Shown: piece by piece, positions 55,684 through 64,000 of the stretch
Layout: every line of letters begins with the position of its first letter
How positions within the stretch are numbered: the first letter of the stretch is position 1
Assembly (NCBI GenBank): GCA_020916435.1
Contig: CM037090.1
Location: 26,832,522 to 26,896,521 of the forward strand
Source of the DNA: Oxytropis ochrocephala
Taxonomy: Eukaryota > Streptophyta > Magnoliopsida > Fabales > Fabaceae
Direction: 5' to 3'
DNA length: 64,000 nt
Made by a program: the position numbers and the translations under genes
Notes under the pieces: model-generated
Database searches by the model: none
What the model was told of the DNA's origin: nothing
What the model saw: only the letters and a program-made list of their open reading frames with translations

Positions 55684-55917
55684 TTTTTATTTTTGGATCC
55701 CTGTTAGAAGAAGATAGATTCAGATTAGTCCCAATTAGCACTATACACGTATAGGCAACGTCGTGTTCTTTATATAAAGGATTTTTTTCGTACCCCTTCA
55801 TTCCTCTCTCACACCCCCCTAATTACTAAAACGGACAAAAATACCCCAAAAAAATAACAAAAATCATATTTCACAAATGACTAATCACATTTCCGGGAAA
55901 AGTAGTAAAAAAGGAGA

Positions 55918-56040
55918 GAAATCCGGATTTATTGGTATTTCCGGAAAGAAATCCGGATTTACCTCACGGTAAAGTCGGTTCTACCTAATGTATGAGGTAA
56001 ATCCGATTTCTTTCCGGAAATACCAATAAATCCGGATTTC
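55918..56040. repeat. Near-perfect 123-nt hairpin
   Basis: The left arm 55918-55966 and right arm 55993-56040 are inverted copies with a single-base bulge (CCGGAT versus CCGAT); the loop is 26 nt. The arms contain the units ATCCGGATTTATTGG and AAATCCGGATTTACC. Confidence 0.92.
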
Positions 56041-56083
56041 TGCAAAAAAAAAATTACCTTTTTTTTTTACTAATTTTTTTAGA

Positions 56084-56470
56084 TTGAGGAGAGTCTTCTG
56101 TGCGGCACTCACGACCCCACGCAGCGGCGGCAAAGATCTCTTGAGGAATGGTTCTTCTTTTGGGGGTAGTGCATGGAATGTTTCATTTGATAATCCTCCA
56201 ACATTCCATGCACCACCCCCGGTGGATGAACCACCACCCCCAACATTCCATCCCCCATCCTCAGTGGACGTGCCAAAACCACCGGTGGCGATATTCCATC
56301 CACCACCGTCAGTAGTTTCAGCTGCCGTTCCTCCAACATTCCATCCAACACCCCCAATGGACTGTTCACCTAATACGTCATATTTTTCTAATCGAAAACG
56401 TTCGTATCGTATTTATAAAGTAAAACACGTGTATTGTTTTAAGAATACTGTTAAATACAATTTTATTTAG
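56084..56470 (+). CDS. Hypothetical proline-rich frame inside a TIR element
   Basis: An open frame of 128 codons. The segment between residues about 25 and 100 repeats a module of the type PPTFHPPPSVD four or five times with variation (PPTFHAPPPVD, PPTFHPPSSVD, AIFHPPPSVV, PPTFHPTPPMD). The flanking parts of the element are non-coding hairpins. The composition differs sharply from its surroundings, so it may be a captured gene fragment, as happens in Pack-MULE-type elements. I do not recognise the source gene, and there is no evidence of expression. Confidence 0.35.
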   Translation: MRRVFCAALTTPRSGGKDLLRNGSSFGGSAWNVSFDNPPTFHAPPPVDEPPPPTFHPPSSVDVPKPPVAIFHPPPSVVSAAVPPTFHPTPPMDCSPNTSYFSNRKRSYRIYKVKHVYCFKNTVKYNFI

Positions 56471-56505
56471 GAATTTTTTAAAAAAATAAAAAAAAAAAAA
56501 AATGG

Positions 56506-56596
56506 GGGGGTTCCGGATTTACCACATACAAAGGTAAATCCGGTTCACAAATATGAACCAGATTTACCTACGTATGTGGTAAATCCGGAAATCCCC
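56506..56596. repeat. Second hairpin with GGTAAATCCGG motifs
   Basis: TTCCGGATTTACCACATA pairs with TATGTGGTAAATCCGGAA, and inside these an inner pair AGGTAAATCCGGTTCA and TGAACCAGATTTACCT continues the stem. Confidence 0.88.
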
Positions 56597-56764
56597 ACGG
56601 AGATCCCAGAACCACATTTTTTTGAACCGAATTTACCATAATTTGAGGTAAATCCGGGAAACTGATTTTTTTTAATTATAAAAAGTGGGGGGTATTTCTG
56701 GGTTTTTGGAGGTTATGGGGGTCTAAGGGAGGAATGGGGGGTACGAAAAAAAATCCTTATATAA

Positions 56765-57293
56765 ATTAACTCACACAGAATTCAATTAGTCCATACATAT
56801 GAAGCTAAATTAATAAATTTCATGTCAACTTAGCAATCATTTAGCAATTACCGGGAGTACTCTTTTTTCTCATTTGGTCTTTTTCTTGATGATTTTTGGC
56901 CCTTGAAGTTTTAATGAGGTCCCCTTTATAATTGTAACATTATGGGCGGAGTACCTCTTGTAATCTTATTAATAAAATTATTAGCTTATAAAAAAAATAT
57001 CATATAATGTATCTCACATAACAAATAAATATACATATAATTCAAGGTAAATAGAGTAAGATTGTTCAATCAATCTTGTCTAACCCTTTATACCAACATG
57101 TAACATTTTTCCGTTCTAACTCAAAAGAAAAATAGAAAATAATTATAATGTGTAATGTTCCACCACATAGAATTAAAAGTAATGAAATTAGATAATAAGT
57201 AAGATAAAATAATTAGGATGACATGTTTCCCCTCAAAAAGTAACTTTTAGAAAGAGATAATTTGGTATTTCTGACAGTGATTGAATTGATTAA
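56765..57293. other. Spacer, AT-rich, no gene
   Basis: I see no coding sequence and no element with defined ends here. Confidence 0.4.
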
Positions 57294-57607
57294 GAGTCCG
57301 TTTGTTACAAGTTTTTTATGATAAAATAACTTTTTGAATTAAATAATCATTTTTAGTGATCGAGATTGTGTTCGTTTCAGCTTTTCTGAATAATCATTTT
57401 CTTAAAAAAATCATTTTTATCCTCAAAATAAGAAATCGTTTTGAGTAGTTTCTCATAAAAAAAATCATATTTTAAAGAATGTGTTTTTCAAAATAAGTGA
57501 TTTTCAATATGTTACACAATACAAAATAACTTCTCATTTTCTTAAGAATCTCTAAATTACTTAACAATAAAATTACTTATTTTTTTTAATCTGTAACAAA
57601 AAAAACC
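57294..57607. mobile_element. MITE with TAA flanks (PIF/Harbinger-like)
   Basis: The left end GAGTCCGTTTGTTACA is loosely inverted at the right end TGTAACAAAAAAAACCC. TAA precedes the left end (57291-57293) and follows the right end (57608-57610). The interior is AT-rich and non-coding. Confidence 0.5.
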
Positions 57608-57714
57608 CTAAATGGATAGTTGATAACTTCCAATCTGTGACGGATTTAGATTGCAAGGGAGGGAGCTACGGAACAATTCGTCTAGTTCACACTAGGGGAT
57701 CTAATGAGTGAAAA

Positions 57715-58003
57715 TGGTGCCCAGAGATATGAGTAAATGCAAGAGTACGAGTAAATGCGAAGAGTATTTAGGGAAGAAGATATTGATTGTAGTTATTGGT
57801 CTTCTCATTGAATTCAGCAAATGCTTATATCTTTACAAGCATTGAGAGAATATTATCATGGTAGTGCAATCTTCTAGATTGTGTAGTACAATGTGTAAAT
57901 AGCAAACAACAAGTACTAACAACAAGTACTGATAGTAAAAATAGTTGGTAAATGGTAAAAAGGACTTTTTTACTTAGTAATGATAGTATTGACTTGGTCA
58001 CCA
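57715..58003 (-). mobile_element. 3' LTR of the gypsy remnant
   Basis: On the minus strand a polypurine tract CCTCCTGGGGGGTA is followed by TGGTGACCAAGTC, and the LTR ends GGGCACCA at 57715. The start and end form the short inverted TG...CA pair expected of an LTR. A corresponding 5' LTR was not found up to the window end. Confidence 0.65.
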
Positions 58004-58386
58004 TACCCCCCAGGAGGACACTCTTGTCCTCAAGAGTGAAAAGCTGGAAATTCCTGCATAAGGTCATAATATAAATCCCATGTAGCAGCTTCCGGAGGAG
58101 AGATTTCCGCTTAACCAAGACTTTGGTAGCAGCCACATGTCCATGGTTGACCATTTTGCGATTCGATATAGATTATGGTTCACCTCTAGCAGTGAAGACA
58201 GTAGGGAAGGGTGATGGATCAGAACAACATTTGGTGCAGTACACAGCTTTAACTAAGAAACATGAAATACATTATGGATACATGCTGATGGAGGCAATTC
58301 CAACTGATATGCAACTTGGCCTATGCGATCAACCACTCGACACGACCCATAAAACTTAGGGTTCAGCTTGTGAAAGGTATGGTTTC

Positions 58387-58977
58387 TCAGGGAGAACTGC
58401 CTATATAAGGCTGTAGTTTCAGAAAAACATGGTCTCCAATAGCAAAAGTACGCTTACTTATCCTCTTATTACTCTGTTGTATCATCCTGTTTTGAGCTTT
58501 GGTTAAATGAAACTTTAACATATTTATAGCAGCTTCCCTAACAGTAAGTGATCGGTCCACAGTCATTGAAGCCGATTCACCAGGTAAATAAGGGAGGTGT
58601 AAAAGGGGAGCTTGCCCATAAACTACCTCGTAAGGTGTAGTGTGAATAGATGAGTGGTAATTAGTATTGTACCACCACTCTGCAAGAGGCAACCAGTGAG
58701 CCCATTCAGAAGCTTGCTCAGAGCACATGCATATCAGATACATCTCAAGTGCTTTATTGACAATTTCAATTTGCCCGTCAGTCTGTGGGTGATAAGCACT
58801 AGATTCAGTTAGAGTTGTTTCTTGCCAAGTAAACTTAGGATGAGAGGTAGGATTCTCCTGCAACTCTGTAGTAAGCTTCCGAAGGTGGTTATCTGATGAC
58901 CAAGAAGCCTTGATTTTCAGCAATAAATCAGATTCAACAGTATTATATGCTAAAGGAAGTAACTGTGCACCTTCCAC
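58387..58977 (-). pseudogene. Gypsy integrase C-terminal part, internally deleted
   Basis: 196 codons. It begins with a linker from the RNase H side (LPLAYNTVESDLLLKIKASW) and then shows SAYHPQTDGQIEIVNKALE, WLPLAEWWYNTNYHSSIHTT and PYEVVYGQAPLLHLPY, the last third of a Ty3/gypsy integrase. The zinc finger and the first catalytic Asp are gone. Confidence 0.88.
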
Positions 58978-59218
58978 TCTAAACAGGGCATGTGTGCTGC
59001 CTTATTTTCCCTCCCTCCTTGTATTGGATCGCAAACTCGAATCCCATCAATTTGGCCACCCAAGCTTGTTGAAAAGGTGTGTGAAGTTTCTGTTCCAGTA
59101 TATATTTTATGCTTTTCTGATTAGTTCGGATGATGAATGGCTTGTGAATGAGGTATGTGCTCCATTATTTAATGTCAAGGACAATTGCCAAAAGCTTTGT
59201 TTCATATATGGACAAAGC

Positions 59219-59443
59219 TTATTGTCTAGGCCCAAGAGGTTTGCTGATATAAGCCACATGGTGATTTTCCTGCATGAGAACAACTCCAATACCACGACCA
59301 GAAGCATCAATTTCAAGTACAAAAACCTTGGAGAAATCAGGAAGTGCAAGCACAGGTGCATGAGTGAGGGCATGCTTCAAAGCTTGAAAAGCAACATCAC
59401 TGTCAGTCCAATCAAAAGAATCCTTTTGGAGTAAATTATTCAA
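59219..59443 (-). pseudogene. Gypsy RNase H fragment
   Basis: FDWTDSDVAFQALKHALTHA followed by PVLALPDFSKVFVLEIDASG and GIGVVLMQENHHVAYISKPL, the RT/RNase H junction of Ty3/gypsy. The Asp of EIDASG is the first RNase H catalytic residue. The frame breaks soon after. Confidence 0.88.
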
Positions 59444-59682
59444 AGGCTTTGCTTAACTATCTTGGGTGCATGCCAATCAGTCACTGCTTGGATCTTTTTG
59501 GATCAACTGATACTCATTCCTTGGTGAAAAAGTGGCCAAGGTACTCAACCTTATTGGTGGGAAAGTGGCACTTAGCAAGATTGAGAATTAGATGATTAGC
59601 TTGTACTGTATCAAACACGTGAGTTAAATGAGAGGCATGTTCCTACAATATAGAACTATCAATGTTTCATTGGATATGAACT

Positions 59683-59955
59683 TCACAGTTGAAATAAGTG
59701 ATTCAGGAGTGCTTGAAATGAAGCAGGGGCATTGGTCAAGCCAAAAGGCATGACAAGATACTCATAATGCCCACTATGAGTTTTGAAGGTTGTCTTATAC
59801 TCTTCACCCTCACACATTATTAATTGATGGTAGCCAGAACGTAAGTCTAATTTAGAAAATATTGTTGCTCCACCCAATTCATCCATCAAGTCCTCTATCA
59901 ATGGAATGAGGAATCTATCCTTGATAGTGTAATGATTTAATCTCCTATAGTCCAC
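59683..59955 (-). pseudogene. Gypsy reverse transcriptase fragment
   Basis: MDYRRLNHYTIKDRFLIPLI, then IFSKLDLRSGYHQL, HYEYLVMPFGLTNAPASFQA, matching RT motifs. The frame ends before the YxDD motif, which is deleted. Confidence 0.88.
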
Positions 59956-60279
59956 ACATAACCTCCATCACCCATCTTTCTTTCTTATTAGAACAAGGGG
60001 TGATGCAGATGGACTATTACTATGATGTATAACTCCTTGTTTCAACATTTCATTGACTAGGTTATCAACTATATCCTTTTGTATGATTGAATATGGCCTT
60101 AAATTCACTATTACTGACCCTTCTTTGAGAGGAATTTTATGATCAAATCCCTTCCTAAAAGGTGGTAAGTCAGTAGGTTAATGGAAAATAAACACATATT
60201 GTTCAATCAGTGCTACGATTTCTTTAGGAGAAGGTGATACATAGTTACCTTTGTGATGCACAGAATATGAAGGAATGAT

Positions 60280-60740
60280 TAACTGTGGTGAAGCTTAATC
60301 CATCTGCAAAAAACAGAGTTCTACACCTTAATCAACTGCAAGATTGAGAGCTTCATTGGATATGAGCTTCACAGCTGAAGCCTTAGCACCACGTAACAGT
60401 AATTTCTTCCCTGCAAAGGTGAATTCCATCTGCAGCTAATCAAAATCCGAAAGGATAGTCCCCGAGGACTTAAGCCATTCTACTCCTAGGATCAAATAAC
60501 AACACACCAGAGTAAGTACAATCACATCAACAGTAAATTCCTGGTTATGCATAGACCCTTTTCAAACAAATGGAGCTTCGAGTTTATATCCTCCCCCTCC
60601 AGTAATAGACATAGGTTTGACTGCTTCAAGCGGGCAGCCAAGCTTCCTAGCCATATATAGGTCTAGGAAGTTATGAGTACTTCCACTATCCAAAAGGATT
60701 TGCAAAATTTTCTTATTAAACAATCCCTTCACATGCATGG
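60280..60740 (-). pseudogene. Gypsy aspartic protease fragment
   Basis: The minus strand encodes ILLDSGSTHNFLDLYMARKL with the catalytic DSGS (Asp at 60690-60688), then LGVEWLKSSGTILSDFD. In-frame stops are present. Confidence 0.8.
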
Positions 60741-60802
60741 TTTGTTAATTAGTGGTTCTAGTTAGGGCTTGAAGTGAAAATTGTGGGGTTTCTGGTTCAA
60801 TG

Positions 60803-61270
60803 TAGGCATCGCAATGGGGCGGGGGCAGGTTTTGCATCCCCGTCCCAGCGCCTATATCTATCGGAGTCGGGTTTTGCATCCCCTATCCCCATCCCAAACG
60901 GGGACGGGTTCCCGTTTCCGCCACAAAATTATAGGAAAAATACAAAAAATATATTTATAATAATTAATAAAATAAAATCATAATAATATACAATGATAAA
61001 ATAAGTTAAAAGTATTAAAATAGACTTTTCTATAGGAAATAGATCAAAATTTAAAATAATATATAAAACAAAATGAATGAGTAAATGGGCATAAAATAAA
61101 ATAAAATAAAATAATCAATTTATGTTCTGTCAAACGGGTTCGGGCCGGGGACGGGGTGGGTATCAACATCCTCGAACTCCGACCTGTCCTCGGTCAAAGC
61201 GGGTTTTTCCCGTAAAATTTGGGGTGGTGCGGGTGGGTACCCGCAGATTCGAGTTACGTTGACATGCCTA
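60803..61270. mobile_element. hAT-type MITE with perfect 8-bp duplication GTTCAATG
   Basis: A 468-bp element inserted in the gypsy remnant. Left end TAGGCATCGCAATG; right end inverted TAGGCATGTCAACG (11 of 14 match). GTTCAATG flanks both sides (60795-60802 and 61271-61278), the 8-bp duplication of hAT transposons. GC-rich blocks (GGGGCGGGGGC and GGGTACCCG) lie near the ends and the middle is AT-rich. No transposase is present. Confidence 0.92.
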
Positions 61271-61456
61271 GTTCAATGGGGGGTTAAAACAGGCTCAAGT
61301 TGTGTTTCTGGTGAGTCATTGGCTGATGGTTCCTCGTCATCTAACTCCATTAACATGAACCGGCTACCACGATGCTTGAGTTGGTGTTCCAGGGTGAAAG
61401 GACCTTTGGCACTTCTATCTTCTAGCTGGCTCTATTGAGGGGTCTATTTGGTTTAG

Positions 61457-61960
61457 TGAAAGGGGGTTTATGTGCAGGTTTATTTGTGAGTAAAGGTGTT
61501 TGGTTAGGCCAGTGTTTAGGGAGGTATTTGTGGTGTGGTTAAAGGATTTGTAGGTATTCTGTTTGAGAATGACGGGTTTAGAAGCTTCATGTAACTTAGC
61601 TAGATTCGTAGAGTGAGCCATAGTTGTGGGATTGAACATGCATGAGACTGTTTGTGCATCTAATCCAGCTAGAAATACACTAGGTGCATGCTCAGGCATG
61701 ATGATGCGAATGAAAGGGGGTTTATGTGCAGGTTTATTTGTGAGTAAAGGTGTTTGGTTAGGCCAGTGTTTAGGGAGGTATTTGTGGTGTGGTTAAAGGA
61801 TTTGTAGGTATTCTGTTTGAGAATGACAGGTTTAGAAGCTTCATGTAACTTAGCTAGATTCGTAGAGTGAGCCATAGTTGTGGGATTGAACATGCATGAG
61901 ACTGTTTGTGCATCTAATCCAGCTAGAAATACACTAGGTGCATGCTCAGGCAAGATATTC
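61457..61960 (-). repeat. 254-bp tandem duplication in gypsy gag
   Basis: TGAAAGGGGGTTTATGTGC occurs at 61457 and 61711; the two units are almost identical. On the minus strand each encodes PEHAPSVFLAGLDAQTVSCM followed by FNPTTMAHSTNLAKLHEASK, a gag segment. The duplication arose after or during insertion of the element. Confidence 0.92.
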
Positions 61961-62110
61961 ACATGAGTTAAAGCCAATTCGAATTCATCAATGTAATTGA
62001 ATAGAATTAGAATGTTTCAACTCAACGAGTTCAGCAAGTGGATCTTCATAAAGATCACCAATGTAATTGGATCTTCATAAGTGGAATATTGAGGCCATAT
62101 GGGGTATTGA

Positions 62111-62488
62111 TCAAATCGTCCCCTCGTATTGATAAAATTGAAATAAACGTCGTATGGAAATCACTGTTAAGATGTGCATAACACTGATAATGACATGTGA
62201 GAAAGAAGACTCTCATTTATTCATGGCATAAATTGAATAGAAAAATATCCAAGATATCAAGGAAACATGGGTGATTGAAAAACAAAAATATAAATATGAA
62301 ACAAATAACTTGCAAGTTTTTATTTTTGCCACAGGTTAATGAAAAGTATTCAAATAAAAGAAAAACTAAATAACAACAAATTTGGGCAATACAAGATGAA
62401 ATAATTATAACTATTAATTTTTATTGCTTACCTAAAAAACTAGTATTAATTTTAACTTTTAAAAACAAATGAGAACTTCACAATATAA
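62111..62488. other. Spacer, no gene
   Basis: AT-rich sequence between the truncated gypsy element and the tRNA-like repeats. I see nothing to annotate. Confidence 0.4.
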
Positions 62489-62501
62489 TCAAACAGACAG
62501 C

Positions 62502-62589
62502 AGATCTGGGTGGATTCGAACCACCATCCTCTCAGAGATCGAATGAAAAAAGAATGCTGAGGGCTCTACAATTATGAGCTTACAGACCT
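62502..62589 (-). repeat. tRNA-like cloverleaf, unit 1 (tRNA pseudogene or SINE head)
   Basis: The minus strand can fold into acceptor AGGTCTG/CAGATCT, D-stem GCTC/GAGC, an anticodon-arm stem CTCAG/CTGAG with an oversized loop, and T-arm GGTGG-TTCGAAT-CCACC. The loop is too long for a normal tRNA and no anticodon can be assigned. Confidence 0.6.
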
Positions 62590-62702
62590 AATGCGATGAA
62601 TAAACACATCTTAAAGTCACACAAACTCACCGAGTAATTAAAAACGCTGCTAAAGAAATACTCCATTTCATAGTTGACCTACAAAATAAACAAACAGACA
62701 GC

Positions 62703-62795
62703 AGATCCGGGTGGATTCGAACCACCATCCTCTCAGAGATCGAATGAAGAAAAAAGAATGCTCTGAGCGCTCTACCATTTTGAGCTTACAGACCT
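62703..62795 (-). repeat. tRNA-like cloverleaf, unit 2
   Basis: Same fold as unit 1: acceptor AGGTCTG/CGGATCT, D-stem GCTC/GAGC, anticodon-arm stem CTCAG/CTGAG with a 26-nt loop, T-arm identical to unit 1. An intron in the anticodon loop is conceivable but the flanking bases do not fit a plant tRNA-Tyr or tRNA-Met. Confidence 0.6.
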
Positions 62796-62885
62796 ATCGC
62801 GATGAACAAACATTTTCTTTTGGTCAAGAACAAACACATAATTAAAAAAGCTCCCAAAGAAGTACTCCATGTCTTAGTTGACCTA

Positions 62886-64000
62886 CTTTAGTTTTGCAAT
62901 TTCAACACCAAACGCCATGGTTTAATTCAACAAGAAATCATTGTTTAACTCAAAAGTTTGCCCCCGGCCAAGTCATAGTAGATCGACAGGTATTGTAGAA
63001 ACCTTCACTGCGGTCACCATGCGCCACCTAACCCAGATCGGGATAAATTTAAACTTACTGATTTATAGACATGCATTATATTTTGTCAAAAAAAAAAGAC
63101 ATGTATTATATCAATTTTTAAACTTAATTAATTTAATAGACTCTTGCAATCCCCTTAATGCATCCAGTATCACCCGTGTTATTGTATCTTTGTGCAGTGT
63201 ACGTCAAAGGAAAAAAAGATTGTGCAGAAACAATCATTAAAAATCAAGTTAATTGTGAACAACGAAACTACAAAAACCAGAGAAGCTAATTACATTAGAT
63301 ATAATAATTATCATATCAGAAACTTAATATTATAGGCTAACCTCAAAAAAACACAAGAAATTAATACAGAAAATTACCATAACTGCAGATAAAAATACAA
63401 TTTTTGCCTTAAACTCTCTAATCAAAAAACAGAAAAAATAAAAAAAATTCCAATATTACACAAAAATCTTGACGAAAAACCAAGTCCATAATTTACCAAA
63501 AGCCAATATTACACAAAAATCCTGATCCGAAAAACCAAGGATCAGGATGTCTATGTTTACAGCTTGGTAGAATGGATAAATTCATTTATCTAGGATTTTT
63601 ACACCTTTGCCAACATAGCTAATTACTTGCAAATAATCTGAATTTAGTTTGAGCTATACACTCTAAACCCTCTAATAAAAATAGAATCAAAAACAATACC
63701 CAAAATGTTTTTCCCGGGGAAATTTTGCAGGCTGCAATATCATTTATAATAAAAAATCAAAAACTACATTAAATTTTTTAAAGTAAATACAGGCTGATGT
63801 TGAAATTTCTGAATTCAATATCATTTATAATAAAAATCAAAAGCTAATACATTAAATTTTTATAAAACCCTCTAATAAAAATAGTAAATACTGAAGGGGA
63901 TCAATATCAATTTTTTAAATTTTTAAATTAATATTTGATGTTGAAATTTCTGAATTCAAATATTTTGAAGACAGGTTTGCACTCCAACAAATTTTATGTC
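62886..64000. other. AT-rich end region with short direct repeats, no gene
   Basis: Direct repeats include CCAATATTACACAAAAATC (63449, 63504), AATATCATTTATAATAAAAA (63738, 63819) and GATGTTGAAATTTCTGAATT (63797, 63937). No coding exon is recognised. Confidence 0.5.

Larger units (their letters stand above)
55778..56757. mobile_element. TIR element with nested hairpins and a proline-rich frame
   Basis: The left end is AGGATTTTTTTCGTACCCC and the right end its inverse GGGGTACGAAAAAAAATCCT. TATATAA is repeated directly at both borders (55771-55777 and 56758-56764), a possible 7-bp target duplication, though the TIR itself could extend into this palindromic AT stretch. It contains two strong hairpins (55918-56040 and 56506-56596) and an open frame at 56084-56470. 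The superfamily is unresolved. Confidence 0.72.
58004..62110 (-). pseudogene. Ty3/gypsy retrotransposon polyprotein remnant
   Basis: Domains run in gag-pol order on the minus strand: gag (about 62110-61300), protease (about 60740-60280), reverse transcriptase (59955-59500), RNase H (59443-59219), integrase C-terminal part (58977-58387), then the LTR. Stops and frameshifts separate them. The reverse transcriptase lacks the YxDD region: HLFQL is followed directly by sequence from beyond it. The integrase is joined to the RNase H linker with most of its catalytic core missing. The 5' end is truncated. A hAT element interrupts it at 60803-61270. Confidence 0.88.
62489..62885. repeat. Tandem pair of about 195-bp units with tRNA-like heads
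   Basis: Units 62489-62687 and 62690-62885 share the start AAACAGACAGCAGATC(T/C)GGG, the tRNA-like segment, a tail with AATTAAAAA(C/A)GCT and the end CCAT-TAGTTGACCTAC. They differ by scattered substitutions and small indels. Confidence 0.8.

Noticed and set aside
62489..62885. CRISPR-like or true tRNA gene pair
   Set aside because: Only two units with long repeats, in a plant genome; the anticodon loops are too long for a working tRNA and no anticodon can be assigned.

Overview
The window looks like nuclear DNA of a flowering plant, probably a papilionoid legume. It is AT-rich, the genes have many GT-AG introns, it carries tRNA-derived SINE remnants, and it contains plant-type transposons: MULEs, hAT, Tourist and Stowaway MITEs, Helitron termini, Ty1/copia, Ty3/gypsy and LINE pieces. 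The legume placement is an inference from the general look of the repeats, not from a marker gene.

Five protein-coding genes can be supported. (1) The 3' part of a TMEM135-like membrane protein gene (+, 1932-4290), with an apparent +1 frameshift in one exon. (2) A very long gene for a UvrD/Rep-family DNA helicase like plant SRS2 (-, 7589-24553, about 29 exons). All exon junctions from exon 2 onward keep the frame, and its introns are filled with transposon remnants. (3) An NF-YB (HAP3/CBF-A) transcription factor (+, 28118-33192, 5 exons). (4) A PWWP-domain chromatin protein (-, 36797-39238, coding region in one exon). (5) The spliceosomal WD40 factor PRP17/CDC40 (-, 42020-46098), whose last coding exon holds only 7 coding bases behind a 2.3-kb intron. 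No functional link between the five genes is visible; they act in DNA repair, transcription, chromatin, splicing and organelle membranes.

The gene-bearing part (1-46.5 kb) carries scattered small elements. Among them are a 1.15-kb MULE-type inverted-repeat element (5286-6438), a head-to-head SINE palindrome (19466-19785), several Helitron-like 3' ends, and a triple-nested element (34087-35758) whose innermost member has a perfect 9-bp target duplication.

From about 47.5 to 62.1 kb the sequence is almost entirely mobile DNA. The main item is a 5.1-kb Mutator-like element (47880-53010) bounded by a perfect 9-bp duplication, TATTTGAAA. It carries decayed transposase and OTU-like coding sequence. 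Its right end is formed by a second, 0.87-kb element whose sister copy sits alone at 54752-55683 with its own perfect 9-bp duplication. Beyond it lie hairpin-rich elements built from a GGTAAATCCGG motif, one with a proline-rich open frame, and then a gypsy retrotransposon remnant (57715-62110) interrupted by a 468-bp hAT element with a perfect 8-bp duplication. The last 1.5 kb holds a tandem pair of tRNA-like cloverleaf sequences and AT-rich DNA with no gene seen.
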